Source: Saccharomycodes ludwigii | Taxonomy: Eukaryota; Ascomycota; Saccharomycetes; Saccharomycodales; Saccharomycodaceae | NCBI RefSeq assembly: GCF_020623625.1 | Contig: NC_060205.1 | Span: 365,501-429,500, forward strand | DNA: 64,000 bases | Direction of reading: 5' to 3' | In this document: positions 17,399-27,797 of the stretch, piece after piece | Layout: each line of letters opens with the position of its first letter | Numbering within the stretch: the stretch's first letter is position 1 | Position numbers and translations under genes: made by a program | Notes under the pieces: model-generated | The model's database searches: none | Told to the model about the DNA's origin: nothing | What the model saw: the letters and a program-made list of their open reading frames with translations, nothing else

Positions 17399-20131
17399 AT
17401 GAATACTTTAAATCATGTATTACCCACTACTTATAAACCAAATCATTATAACATTGAGCTGTTTGACATAAATACAGCCGAAAATTCATTTAAGGGCCAT
17501 GTAGATATTGAGTTGAATAAAAATACCACTACAATGGGTAACCATTCTAAAATAATAACAGATCCTTCTTTTATTACCCTAAATATCAGGGACATTGTCA
17601 TCGAAGAAGCTTATTTAATACCATTATCCAGCACTGCTGCCGACGAAAACACACCTGTATTCCTTCCATTATCCAAGGAAGACAATAAAGAGTACGAAGA
17701 GTTAACTTTTCAATTCCCTACTGAAGTCGTTAATACAAAAAATAAGTTTATTCTAGCAATTGATTACAAAGGCAGAATTCAAACAAATATGTGCGGCTTT
17801 TATAGATCCGATTTTATAAGTAATTATGAAACCAAGGAACAATCATTTATGCTATCAACACAATTCGAAGCGACCGATGCTAGGAGAGCATTTCCATGTT
17901 TTGATGAACCTAGTTTAAAAGCCACATTTAACGTTACCATTTCAGCCCCCGCTAAATTCACAGTTCTATCTAATATGCCTGAATGTAAAACTTTGAATGA
18001 ACCACATTCTACTGACAACATAATACAACATGTCTTTGAAAAGTCTCCTCTCATGTCGACTTATTTAGTTGCATGGGCTATTGGCGACTTTGATTATTTG
18101 GAAACATTTACGAAGAATAAAATTTATGGTAATAACACCAAAAAACTACCCATTAGGATATATACCTGTAAGGGGAAAAGTGAACAAGGTAGATTCGCAT
18201 TATCAGTTGCTGCAAACGTTATTGATTATTTTAGCGAGTTGTTGAAGATCCCATACCCATTACCTAAAATAGATCTATTATGCGTCGAATCATATTCTCA
18301 CAATGCTATGGAAAATTTTTCTTTAATCACTTTCAGACCAACAGCTGTTCTAACAGATACAATTGGGAAACCTTTTAAAAATGAAAGAGACTATGATCTT
18401 GCGGAGCTGGAACAACATTCCAGCAATCCTATTGTATTACAAAAAATTGCATATGTAGTCTGTCATGAATTAGCACACCAATGGTTTGGCAATTTAGTTA
18501 CTATGAATTGGTGGGATGAATTATGGTTGAACGAAGGGTTTGCCACATGGCTTGGGTACGTTGCCGTTTCCAAATTCTTCCCACATTGGGATGTTCCAAG
18601 CATGGTTATGTACAATTCTCATGAAGTTGCTTTAGAATTGGATGCTTTGAAAGAATCACATCCAATAAAAGTATCTGTCCGTAACGCAAAAGATATTGAC
18701 CAGGTTTTTGATAGTATTTCTTATTTGAAAGGTTGTTCTATATTGGAAATGATAAGTTCTTATATTGGTATGGAAACATTTTTACAGGGTGTAACTTTAT
18801 ACTTGGAAAAGAATAAATGGAAAAACGCTACGATGTATGATTTATTTGATTGCATTAGCGAAGCTGACAGAAATAAGACCGATGTTTCTGAATGTCTATC
18901 TAACTGGATTTTAAAACTTGGGTATCCCATTGTTGATGTTAGTTATAACCATAACCAAAAAGAATATATTTTAACACAATCCAGATACCTCTCCAGTGGT
19001 GAAGATAGTGATGATTCTACTATTTGGTGGGTTCCATTAATGTTAAAGAACAATCAAAAGATTTGCATGAATGCTAGAGAAATGACTATCAATGCCAATA
19101 TTGAGAATTCATTCTTTTTTTTGAACTCAGCTTCGTATGGGTTTTATAGGGTAAACTATAAAGATGATTCCACATTCAATAGTGTTTTAGCTAATTTTCA
19201 TGAATTGAATAGTAGGGCAAAAATTGGATTAATTAGCGATATTGAAAGTGCTGGCGATTACACAAGACTTCTAAATATATTATCTAAATTTTCCGATGAA
19301 AGAAATGTTTCTGATGATGAATATTATGTGTGGTTGAAAGCTATAAATTCATTAAATCAGTTAAAATTTATCGTTTCTAGTGATAAAAAATCCGTTTTGA
19401 AACACGTTATTTTACGCATTGTTGGTGAAAAACGACTTTATAACAAACTATTACCATACTTAGCTAATCCTCTAATTTTGCAAAATTGTGAAACAAAAAT
19501 ATTGAGAAGCCAAACCTATAATCTATTGTTAACTACGGCTGGAAAATTATCTAATAAGCAAGTTTTACAAGGATGCAGGAAGATTTTTGATGGTGAAAAG
19601 TCTATATTTGCTAGCAACGCTAGTACAGTTGTTTTAGACACTATCATGTCTCAAGAGGACACGACCACATTATTAGACTTTGAGAAAGCTAAAAAATTGT
19701 TATTTCAAAGTACTTTGGCTGATCAAGAGATTATTTTGAACAGTTTAGGCTCAATTACAAACCCCAAGCTTTTCAAAAGTTGTTTTGGATTAATTTTGGA
19801 GATTGAACCAATGAATTTACAATATTTAGCCGAGGCCTGGGGTAATAATAGTGTTATCAATGTGGCATTATGGAATTTTTTCAAGAGCAATTATGATGTA
19901 ATTTATAAGCGAATTAGTATAAATCCTATTGTTGTTGATAGATTCATTCGTTTTAGTTTTAGAAACTTAGTTGGTGATGATATTAAATTAGACTTTGAGA
20001 ATTTTTTTGCTGATAAAATCACTGATGGGTTTGACAGAGGTGTTAAACAGACTATTGAAAGGATTAGACGAAATACTAAAATGCGTGAAACTGGGTCTCC
20101 TAAACTATCGAAATACGTGGAAAATATGTAA
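17399..20131 (+). CDS. TMA108: M1-family, ribosome-associated aminopeptidase-like protein TMA108
   Basis: 910 residues from the ATG at 17399 (the frame upstream starts with TTG). M1 gluzincin fold: ATDARRAFPCFDEP, then the zinc site HELAHQWFGNLVT at about 356 with the distal Glu in LWLNEGFATW, and a helical C-terminus. The substrate-binding motif is NAMEN (HNAMENFSL, about residue 303) instead of the GAMEN of active aminopeptidases. S. cerevisiae Tma108 (YIL137C, about 946 residues) is an atypical M1 member that binds nascent chains on ribosomes, and this gene fits it better than APE2/AAP1, which is present separately at 58-61 kb. Whether it cleaves peptides is uncertain. Confidence 0.82.
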   Translation: MNTLNHVLPTTYKPNHYNIELFDINTAENSFKGHVDIELNKNTTTMGNHSKIITDPSFITLNIRDIVIEEAYLIPLSSTAADENTPVFLPLSKEDNKEYEELTFQFPTEVVNTKNKFILAIDYKGRIQTNMCGFYRSDFISNYETKEQSFMLSTQFEATDARRAFPCFDEPSLKATFNVTISAPAKFTVLSNMPECKTLNEPHSTDNIIQHVFEKSPLMSTYLVAWAIGDFDYLETFTKNKIYGNNTKKLPIRIYTCKGKSEQGRFALSVAANVIDYFSELLKIPYPLPKIDLLCVESYSHNAMENFSLITFRPTAVLTDTIGKPFKNERDYDLAELEQHSSNPIVLQKIAYVVCHELAHQWFGNLVTMNWWDELWLNEGFATWLGYVAVSKFFPHWDVPSMVMYNSHEVALELDALKESHPIKVSVRNAKDIDQVFDSISYLKGCSILEMISSYIGMETFLQGVTLYLEKNKWKNATMYDLFDCISEADRNKTDVSECLSNWILKLGYPIVDVSYNHNQKEYILTQSRYLSSGEDSDDSTIWWVPLMLKNNQKICMNAREMTINANIENSFFFLNSASYGFYRVNYKDDSTFNSVLANFHELNSRAKIGLISDIESAGDYTRLLNILSKFSDERNVSDDEYYVWLKAINSLNQLKFIVSSDKKSVLKHVILRIVGEKRLYNKLLPYLANPLILQNCETKILRSQTYNLLLTTAGKLSNKQVLQGCRKIFDGEKSIFASNASTVVLDTIMSQEDTTTLLDFEKAKKLLFQSTLADQEIILNSLGSITNPKLFKSCFGLILEIEPMNLQYLAEAWGNNSVINVALWNFFKSNYDVIYKRISINPIVVDRFIRFSFRNLVGDDIKLDFENFFADKITDGFDRGVKQTIERIRRNTKMRETGSPKLSKYVENM

Positions 20132-20277
20132 TAACTATTATTTCAAAGATTTTTCTCTTTTCTCTTTTGTCTTTTTTCAAGTTTAAAAAAATTTTGAAAT
20201 ATAATTTAGCATTTAATAAATATGTTGTCAGCCAAGACTGATTTAAAATCATTACTGATGAAATCAACAAAAAAAAT

Positions 20278-20301
20278 TGCGATTTCTGTGGATCGAACAC
20301 A

Positions 20302-20343
<42 letters not shown>

Positions 20344-20350
20344 AAACCGC
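20278..20350 (-). tRNA. tRNA-Phe (GAA), intronless
   Basis: 73 nt on the minus strand. The acceptor stem GCGGTTT pairs with AAATCGC. The D-arm GCTCAGTTGGGAGAGC, anticodon arm TCAGA-CTGAAGA-TCTGA with anticodon GAA, and T-arm CTGTG-TTCGATC-CACAG match yeast tRNA-Phe. Discriminator A. No intron at position 37/38. A T-run follows on the transcribed strand (A-run at about 20269-20276). The acceptor pair 5:68 is T-A, flipped relative to the copy at 55374. Confidence 0.98.
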
Positions 20351-20427
20351 AATACGTTGGAAGGGAACAAAGTACTATATATTTTACTTACTATTTATAA
20401 TGAAAGGAGAAATTAAAAAATCACCGT

Positions 20428-20461
<34 letters not shown>

Positions 20462-20814
20462 CTTTCTTAGCAAATTGGTGGCTCGTTCTTCCCTGTAACC
20501 TTTCCCCCTTTAAAGGATTAAGATTATAAAGTGTTTTGCTGACAAAACAACAAGATAGTATTTTTAATAGCTTTCTATTAAAGGATGATCTGATAGTGTT
20601 CACTAAAAGGAAAGAACTAAGACAGAATAATACAATTTTTATTTTAACTTTTATTTTTTTTTTTCCTTTTTTTCTCTTTTTTTTCTTCTTTTTTTTCCTT
20701 TTTCTTTTTAATCACACTCGCATTTATATAATCATTATAGTTAAATTTAATCGTGCATTATCATAGCTTGACACAACTTTTAATTGCACATTACCTAGAA
20801 AGTTTATTTTTCCA
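20351..20814. promoter_or_regulatory. Intergenic region upstream of tRNA-Phe and PPE1, long T-tract
   Basis: Holds an uninterrupted T-tract of over 30 nt at about 20430-20461 and further T-rich DNA at 20645-20710. No gene was recognised. Confidence 0.4.
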
Positions 20815-21987
20815 ATGGATCTACAAAAAAGTGTGTTATTGAACAACTTGAAAAAAGCCCAAGAATTATTAGGAACCGATGAAAATGATGAGTATCATGA
20901 AGGTGAAAACGAGGAAGATTTTGTAGGTGATTTACCTAGCTTTACCAATAATGCTAAGAAACAACCGAAATCATCCTTTAACAGTGGAAAAAATTTACCT
21001 TCTGAAACAGCATTACCCCAATGGAATGATTTTTTACAACATAGAAATGTTTTTACAATAAATAATCACAGATTTAATTATTTTTACTCATTGTTTGATA
21101 CAAATGCAATAGAGAATTGCAAAAGTATACCTGTTTTTATTTTTCATCATGGAGCTGGATCATCCGCTCTAACATTTGCAATGCTAATCAAAATTTTACA
21201 AGAGAAATACGCTGGAGCTTGTGCTTGCTTTACATTTGATGCAAGAGGTCATGGCGGAACCCAATTTATCGATGATTCCGTGGATACTTACTCCTTGAAT
21301 GATTTTGTTGATGATTTCAATGCTAACATTGAAAATTTTATTGACAATCATTTAAAACCTTGTAGTCCGGCTAGCTTAGAAAAAATATCTATAACTTTGG
21401 TAGGTCACTCGCTAGGTGGGAGTATCTGTACCAATGTTTTTCCCATATTGAAAGATAATATTAAAAATAAGGTCGTAGGGGTTTGCATGCTCGACATTGT
21501 GGAAGAAGCAGCCATTTTGGCTTTGGATAGAATGGAACTTTTTTTGCAAACCACACCGTTCAACTTCAATAATATGAAGGATGCTATATCCTGGCATGTC
21601 AATAGAGGGATGCCTAATGACAAACCAAGTGCCGAAATATCAATACCACCATTATTCAAACAAGATATTATATCGGGAGGAGTTTCAAGAGTCACTGACT
21701 TAAGTTTTTTTACAAGTTATTGGAGTACATGGTTTAAGGGATTATCTTCCAAATTTGTTGATTTGAAAACTAGTAAATTATTAATATTGGCAGGTAATGA
21801 TAATCTAGATAAAGATTTGATTGTAGGACAGATGCAAGGGAAATATCAACTAGTAATTTTCCAAGAATCTGGCCATTTCATTCAAGAGGATAATTCCTTG
21901 AAAACTGCAATCACTTTGATGGATTTCATGCATAGAAATGATAACAAGAACGTTGTTATTAAAACAAATTGGGGTGCCCACAAGTAG
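20815..21987 (+). CDS. PPE1: Protein phosphatase methylesterase PPE1
   Basis: 390 residues, alpha/beta-hydrolase. It removes the C-terminal methyl ester from the PP2A catalytic subunit. Visible are the oxyanion segment HHGAGSSALTFA, FDARGHGGT, the nucleophile elbow GHSLGGS (Ser at about 199) and the catalytic His in ESGHFIQED (about 353). It is also a mitochondrial small-subunit-associated protein in some yeast work. It lies tail-to-tail with QNS1, the same pair as YHR075C/YHR074W in S. cerevisiae. Confidence 0.95.
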   Translation: MDLQKSVLLNNLKKAQELLGTDENDEYHEGENEEDFVGDLPSFTNNAKKQPKSSFNSGKNLPSETALPQWNDFLQHRNVFTINNHRFNYFYSLFDTNAIENCKSIPVFIFHHGAGSSALTFAMLIKILQEKYAGACACFTFDARGHGGTQFIDDSVDTYSLNDFVDDFNANIENFIDNHLKPCSPASLEKISITLVGHSLGGSICTNVFPILKDNIKNKVVGVCMLDIVEEAAILALDRMELFLQTTPFNFNNMKDAISWHVNRGMPNDKPSAEISIPPLFKQDIISGGVSRVTDLSFFTSYWSTWFKGLSSKFVDLKTSKLLILAGNDNLDKDLIVGQMQGKYQLVIFQESGHFIQEDNSLKTAITLMDFMHRNDNKNVVIKTNWGAHK

Positions 21988-22061
21988 TCATTTCTTCCTT
22001 CCATATTTTATATAACATATATATACATATATATATATGTATATATCTACAGTGTAAATAC

Positions 22062-24209
22062 TCAGTCAACTTCTAAATTGTTTAGGTCATCAATGCTGAT
22101 CTTGCCCTCGTATTGATCTACAATCCTATCAATTTTTTTGGAAGCCCATGGGAATCGAGGATCAATCAAAAATGGACGTAAATCAAACCTATTATCATCT
22201 GGAGAGTAATTTTCAGCATGATAACTTGGCGTGATAACAGTTTGCTTGTGTCTATTAATTGCATAAAAAAAGAAAAATCTTTTAACTTTTTCAGCGACTT
22301 GACGTGGTGTTAATTTTGGTGTCCATAAATGTAATAATTTCAAAAACATTGAATATGGTCCACATTTATCTATTTTACGCAATGAACCAAAAACACCTAA
22401 TTCATCATATGTCATACCCATATCGATTTCATCAGATTGAACATAATCTTTTGTGATTGGTTCTAATTCTGCAGTTGGTGTTGCCTTTAAGAAATCATCC
22501 AAAATTGGCATGTCAAAATTTGCAGATGCATAAGCAATAAATTTTTTCAAATCCCTTTTAGATATAGCACCTATTGGGTTCAAATCTGCTGATGAACAGT
22601 CATATTTGGTCAAATACCCCCGTAAACACTCGTCAACATTAGAACTTCCCAAGACCAACAACCCACCACTATTTGGAATATTACGAACCCAAGGTAATAA
22701 TTGAGCAAAAAGATATGACAAAACCATTCTTAAACGAGCCTGGATATTTTGTAAAGCCAGGTTTTCAATTTGAGAGCCACCAAATATTTTATAAACAGGC
22801 TTTTTACCAGTTGCCACTTCAAATAAACTGATAATACTGTTGACTACAGGGTCCATGTTCAAATCAACGTGGTATGAATTAATTCTCTTCGCTAGATTAC
22901 GCGATCTATCTCTTGTTTCCTTTGATGAATTTTCCGTACCCATATAACAAGTGTGAAAAATTTTATTTGCTATTTCTTCCGGTTTACTTGGAATCCACTC
23001 CTGACCCATACGACATATTTTTTGAACATCTTTAAGAACTACATAATTCCCATCAGAAATTTCCTTGATAACCAATCTGCACATGGAAAAAATAATGACA
23101 GCTGTGGCACAAGAGTCAATACCACCAGATAAAGGTAGAAAATAACCGGTACCTTTACAACGTCTTAAATAATCCCATAGCCAACAGGCTGGACCCAGGG
23201 CAATTTCTTCTTCGGGCAAATGGTAGCGAACGTCCCTTGCTGCAGTTAAAGTAATCGAAGGGTCAAATCTATTATTTTTTACGGCCAATTCAACATCGAC
23301 GGTGATTCTTTGGTATCTTATTTTTGACAAAGAAGCTTGCATAGATCTGGACATGAAGGCAGCACGGTAAGACCTAACATCTTCCAAGTCAACAGTGGCG
23401 GTTACTACTTCAACATCTTTTAACGAAAATTGAGACCCCTGGGCAACAACTTTGCCGTTGATAGCAATTAAAGCACACCCATCATAATACAATCGATCAC
23501 CATCACAACCTCTCTGATTAGCATACAGATAAACCCCACCACAACGACTAGTTGCGCCTTTAATCAAATCCATTCTTTTATTTAGTTTACGTAATTCGTG
23601 ATGACTCCCACTACTATTAGTGAAAATTTCTACACCATCCAAACTCATAGCAATATGGGGGGATTCTGGGGTAAATAATTCTTCACAGGTTTCGGTTCCA
23701 ATACATGTATCTAATGCATTAATAACTGCATCACCAAATGGGACCAACGATTGTCCGGTAAGCTTTGCGATATTAACCGGCAATTGAAACTCTTCAACAA
23801 TTGTCGGTTTGAACCATGGAGTGAAGTATCTTAATTCTCTGTAATTACCGTCATTGGCTAGCCAGATCTTAGGTCTGATCAACAAGATTTTACCATTAAA
23901 TGACAACAGTCTACAATTATATCTGACATTCTTGTGAACAACTGGCATACCAATATCCAATAAAATATCAAAAGTCTCAGGGGTTTTCAAAATAGAAGCA
24001 TACATTTCCCAGGAATGTAAATATAAGTCATCTTCCAAAAAATGGTCCAAACAACCATACCCAGTGATTTCAAGCTCTGGACCAACACGTAAACGAGCCT
24101 TTTTTTCCTTTGAAATTTTGATTGATTCTAAAATACGATCTCTGTTTCCTTCAAAATCCAAAGCCCATTGGTTTAAATTACATGTGGCTAAAGTTATTAA
24201 ATGGGACAT
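22062..24209 (-). CDS. QNS1: Glutamine-dependent NAD+ synthetase QNS1
   Basis: 715 residues, matching the 714 of S. cerevisiae. It makes NAD+ from nicotinic acid adenine dinucleotide, ATP and glutamine. The N-terminal nitrilase-type glutaminase domain (residues 1-300) has Glu in PELEITGYG, the Lys region and the nucleophile Cys in GTETCEELF at about 174-175. The C-terminal ATP-pyrophosphatase domain begins near 340 with the P-loop [14 protein letters not shown] and includes [30 protein letters not shown]. No targeting signal. Divergent from the phosphodiesterase at 25.5 kb. Confidence 0.98.
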   Translation of the reverse strand: MSHLITLATCNLNQWALDFEGNRDRILESIKISKEKKARLRVGPELEITGYGCLDHFLEDDLYLHSWEMYASILKTPETFDILLDIGMPVVHKNVRYNCRLLSFNGKILLIRPKIWLANDGNYRELRYFTPWFKPTIVEEFQLPVNIAKLTGQSLVPFGDAVINALDTCIGTETCEELFTPESPHIAMSLDGVEIFTNSSGSHHELRKLNKRMDLIKGATSRCGGVYLYANQRGCDGDRLYYDGCALIAINGKVVAQGSQFSLKDVEVVTATVDLEDVRSYRAAFMSRSMQASLSKIRYQRITVDVELAVKNNRFDPSITLTAARDVRYHLPEEEIALGPACWLWDYLRRCKGTGYFLPLSGGIDSCATAVIIFSMCRLVIKEISDGNYVVLKDVQKICRMGQEWIPSKPEEIANKIFHTCYMGTENSSKETRDRSRNLAKRINSYHVDLNMDPVVNSIISLFEVATGKKPVYKIFGGSQIENLALQNIQARLRMVLSYLFAQLLPWVRNIPNSGGLLVLGSSNVDECLRGYLTKYDCSSADLNPIGAISKRDLKKFIAYASANFDMPILDDFLKATPTAELEPITKDYVQSDEIDMGMTYDELGVFGSLRKIDKCGPYSMFLKLLHLWTPKLTPRQVAEKVKRFFFFYAINRHKQTVITPSYHAENYSPDDNRFDLRPFLIDPRFPWASKKIDRIVDQYEGKISIDDLNNLEVD

Positions 24210-24522
24210 CTGTGGAGTATATATGTATTAAGTTTTTGAGGATAATAATATTTTTTTTTTATTTTTTTTATTTTTTTTTATTGGATTTAATAAAGTATAT
24301 TGAACTAGATAAAATTTTACTGAAACGAGAGATAAACTGAGTATAAAAATTCTTGTTTTTATTGAATTTGTGAGAGAGAAAAAAAAAGATAAAAAGATTA
24401 ATAATTCTATTTTCCGAGATCTATTTTATTTGGTAGTCCGAACTTTGCATTCAGGACATTATTTTTTGATTTTTAATTTTTTGATTTTTGATTTTTTCTC
24501 AACAGTTTTAATTTACCCGAGC

Positions 24523-24529
24523 ATTTTAA
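24523..24529 (-). promoter_or_regulatory. Reb1-type site (TTACCCG)
   Basis: Exact match to the general regulatory factor Reb1 core, 314 bp upstream of QNS1. Confidence 0.4.
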
Positions 24530-24770
24530 ACTTTATAAACAACATTTAGCCATTTGCTTATTTTTTTTTGTTATTTTATGCAATATTTAATTTTATACAA
24601 CTGAGATAAAAAGACGAGCTATTTTCTGAGCCTTTTGTATTGCCTTGTTGCAAATCTTGCAATTTCCTTTCAGTTAATGAACCGAACTTTCCTGTTCCAG
24701 TCGTTGCACAGGGTTTTTTTTCTTTATTTATTTTATTTTTGCAAGTAAGATATTAATGTACTTGATACTC

Positions 24771-24790
24771 CACGTGCAAAACTGCACGTG
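24771..24790. promoter_or_regulatory. Paired CACGTG E-boxes
   Basis: Two CACGTG cores (24771-24776 and 24785-24790) 14 bp apart, centre to centre. The second is embedded in the 12-bp palindrome CTGCACGTGCAG. These are sites for bHLH factors such as Cbf1 or Pho4, 740 bp upstream of the secreted phosphodiesterase and 560 bp upstream of QNS1. Confidence 0.5.
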
Positions 24791-25230
24791 CAGAAAGTGT
24801 CAGTGATACTAACAATAATACACTATATTTGCTTTGCTCTTTAATTATTCAAAAACGTTTATTAACAGTTATTTAAAGTAGAAAATTAATCAAACAGAAA
24901 AAAAAAAGAAAAGTAAAGTGGAAAACATCAAACCACACGCATAAATGAATATCATTATACACACATCTTATCGTATTTATTTTTTTAAAACTAATCCGTT
25001 TTTGTGTTCAATCTAATAGTAATAATAAGAAAATTAATGTTACATATCAATTAAAATTACAATCCATGTGCCGAGTACTAATCATTCTTTTTTTTTCTTT
25101 TTCCTGTTTTGTTTCTGTAGAATACACCTTATACACAAATAATAATTTCACTTATTAAAATATTTCGTAATTAAACTTTTCTACTAGAATCATTAGTAAA
25201 GTTAAATAAAATAAAATAATAATAATAGTG

Positions 25231-25266
<36 letters not shown>

Positions 25267-25531
25267 CTATATAAAGAGACTAGTATGACTTCCATTTTTT
25301 TTTCTTTCTTTCTTATCATTTTTCCCTTTTCCTCTTTCAAAATTTTTCTTTTTTCTTTTCCACATTATTAAAAGTGACAAAAATAAAACAAGACCAAGTA
25401 CTTAATAAAGTAGCTCGTAGAGGAGAACAAATAACCAATCACTTTCCTTTTTAAAACTACTTGTGCGTTTGAAATTTAAGAAGCTGTGCTTTATAATTCA
25501 TTCATTGTCTCCTATAATAATAATAAAAAAA

Positions 25532-27505
25532 ATGTTAGCTCAATTTGTCTCCTTTTTATTTTTATTGATCACTGTCAATGCCTATCCTGCCCACATCGAT
25601 TTGGTCAGTGTTTTAAATGATAGTGACGTTAGCTGGACTAAAAATACTGTTGCTGATGATCAACTTGTTGTGCAAAGTGTCCAAATGTTATATTCTATCG
25701 GGAATGACACTTCTTTAAGCAAGTGTGAAAAGTGTAAGAGTAGATTGTTATTTGGTAAATCATTAGCTTTCACCAGAGCTGATTTAATTCCAACTATTTG
25801 GAAACAATGGTGTTTGGAAAGTGGGTATGAAACAACCACCACTTGTTTGACCAATTTCGGTAGAAACACTGTTAGCAACTCCTCTACCGGTTCCAATTTT
25901 GCTGACATGTTATCCTTGATGAACCCATTATCCATGGATGGTGACTATTACTGTCACTACAAGGAAAGTAACCAGTGTGCTTTACCAGTTACTCCATCCA
26001 ATTTGTCTATTTCTTACATGTGGAATAACACTAAACCTGCAAAGGCTTATGTTGCTCCTCAACCAAGTAACGAAACCTTCAATGTTTTGCATATTTCCGA
26101 TTTTCATATTGAATTGGATTACACCGTCGGAACTGATGCCAATTGTTCAGCCTCTATGTGTTGTACTCCACACACTTCTAATAGTAAGAAGGTCCCACAA
26201 AATCACACTTCCACTGGTTACAACAGTTTCTATACTAATGCCAACTATGCCGTCAATGGTACTTTCACTCAAGGTGATTGGGTCAACGTTAATGAATCCA
26301 GTGTTTGGGTCCCAGCTACTACTTTCGGTAACTACAAATGTGATGCCCCAGAAGTTTTAATTAATTCCTCTTTACATTCCATCGGCGATTACCAAAAAAG
26401 TAACAATATCAGCTTTGACTTTGCCATTTTCACTGGTGATTTGGTCGACCATGATGAAACCGCCTACACCGGTTACGATATGACCGTTGAATCCGAACAG
26501 ATTATCTTTAGAGATATTAAAAACACTTTGGATGAAGTTCCTGTTTACTCTGTTTTGGGTAATCATGATACTTTCCCATATGGTGAAATTGCTCAAGAAA
26601 AATCTGGTTTCCAAAACAAATTTGATTGGAATGCCGAGTTGATGTCTGACTTATGGTATGATTACGGCTGGTTAAATGCTTCCGAAGCTCAGCAAGTCAA
26701 GACACATTATACTGGATTTTCTGTTACCACCAAGCAAGGTTTGAAAATTATTTCCTTAAACAGTAATTGTTGGTATATGAAAAATCATTATGCTTATTGG
26801 AACACCGTTGAAGATCCAGATTCCTTTGGTCAATTCGAATTTTTGATTAGCGAATTGTTAGATTCCGAGGCTAATGACCAAAGAGTTTGGATTATATATC
26901 ATATACCAGTTTCTTCTGATATTTTGCCTCCTCAAGCCAAATTATTTGGTGACGTTATCGAAAGATTCTCCCCATACACTATTGCTGCCATTTTTAATGG
27001 TCATACCCATCGTGATGAATTTCAAATTATGTATAAGGGCAATGGTACTTCTGACACCAAAACTGAAGACAACGTAGTTAACAATGCTTGGATTTGTCAA
27101 GCAGTCACTCCATGGGTTGAAAACAATCCAGGTTGGAGATATTACGAAATTGATACCGAAACTTTCTCCATTATGAATGCCTATAACTTTTACACAAAGT
27201 TAAATGAAACATTTACTAATAACGGTTCTGAGCCAGTCTGGAACTTTGAATACTCTAGTAGAACTGCTTATAACATTGACTGGCCAACTAATGCTCCATT
27301 AAATGCTACTTACTGGCATAAGGTTGCCACCAGCATTGGTTCCAGTAATGGTACTTTACAGACTTATGAAAATTTTGCCAAAAGATTTTCTCCATACACT
27401 GGTGATTGTAGTACGGGTGCTTGTGACACTGATTATTGTTATGTTACTTCCTTCTATGTTGACCAATATGCCAACTGTTTGAATGAATTTAACATTACCA
27501 GTTAA
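25532..27505 (+). CDS. Secreted acid-sphingomyelinase-like phosphodiesterase
   Basis: 657 residues from the ATG at 25532. This start is preferred over the in-frame non-ATG codon at 25463 because it places a signal peptide (LAQFVSFLFLLITVNA, cleavage about residue 19) at the N-terminus. A saposin-like Cys region follows (CEKCKSRLLF...WCLESGY). The calcineurin-like metallophosphoesterase core is ISDFHIELDY (about 188), FTGDLVDHDE (about 303), GNHDTFPYG (about 343), HIPVSSD and NGHTHRDEF (about 489), giving all the usual His/Asp metal ligands. Many N-glycosylation sequons and a Cys-rich C-terminus. The family cleaves sphingomyelin or similar phosphodiesters outside the cell; yeast Ppn1 is a distant relative without the saposin part. 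Substrate unknown. Confidence 0.85.
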   Translation: MLAQFVSFLFLLITVNAYPAHIDLVSVLNDSDVSWTKNTVADDQLVVQSVQMLYSIGNDTSLSKCEKCKSRLLFGKSLAFTRADLIPTIWKQWCLESGYETTTTCLTNFGRNTVSNSSTGSNFADMLSLMNPLSMDGDYYCHYKESNQCALPVTPSNLSISYMWNNTKPAKAYVAPQPSNETFNVLHISDFHIELDYTVGTDANCSASMCCTPHTSNSKKVPQNHTSTGYNSFYTNANYAVNGTFTQGDWVNVNESSVWVPATTFGNYKCDAPEVLINSSLHSIGDYQKSNNISFDFAIFTGDLVDHDETAYTGYDMTVESEQIIFRDIKNTLDEVPVYSVLGNHDTFPYGEIAQEKSGFQNKFDWNAELMSDLWYDYGWLNASEAQQVKTHYTGFSVTTKQGLKIISLNSNCWYMKNHYAYWNTVEDPDSFGQFEFLISELLDSEANDQRVWIIYHIPVSSDILPPQAKLFGDVIERFSPYTIAAIFNGHTHRDEFQIMYKGNGTSDTKTEDNVVNNAWICQAVTPWVENNPGWRYYEIDTETFSIMNAYNFYTKLNETFTNNGSEPVWNFEYSSRTAYNIDWPTNAPLNATYWHKVATSIGSSNGTLQTYENFAKRFSPYTGDCSTGACDTDYCYVTSFYVDQYANCLNEFNITS

Positions 27506-27797
27506 TTTTACTGTTTAATTTTATCCAACTGATTTAAGGGGAAAAATTTTTTTTTTTTTTACACGCGTTTATATATGCGTTAATTTGAGATTTATTTATT
27601 TATTTTTTTTTTGTTTGAAACTGATAATGTTTCAAAAAAGTTTTTGTCAATAAAGCAAAAATTAAAAGTATACCAAATTTTAACTGCTTTAAACAAAAAA
27701 AAAGATAAAATAACATATATATATATATATATAACTTTAAAAGTAAGAATAAAAGCAAAATGTATATAATAGAATAAAAACGCAAAAGCATACCAAG
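27506..27797. other. Convergent 3' region
   Basis: T-runs and an (AT)n run at about 27716-27733. No gene. Confidence 0.4.

Larger units (their letters stand above)
24210..25531. promoter_or_regulatory. Long divergent promoter region QNS1 / secreted phosphodiesterase
   Basis: 1.3 kb non-coding. It contains TTACCCG (Reb1-type) at 24523-24529, paired CACGTG boxes at 24771-24790, and a (TAA)n run at about 25214-25263. A TACTAAC string at about 24805 has no matching GTATGT donor, so I do not call an intron. No RNA gene was recognised. Confidence 0.45.

Noticed and set aside
24760-25531. 5'-UTR intron of the phosphodiesterase gene using TACTAAC near 24805
   Set aside because: No GTATGT or close variant upstream within a sensible distance.
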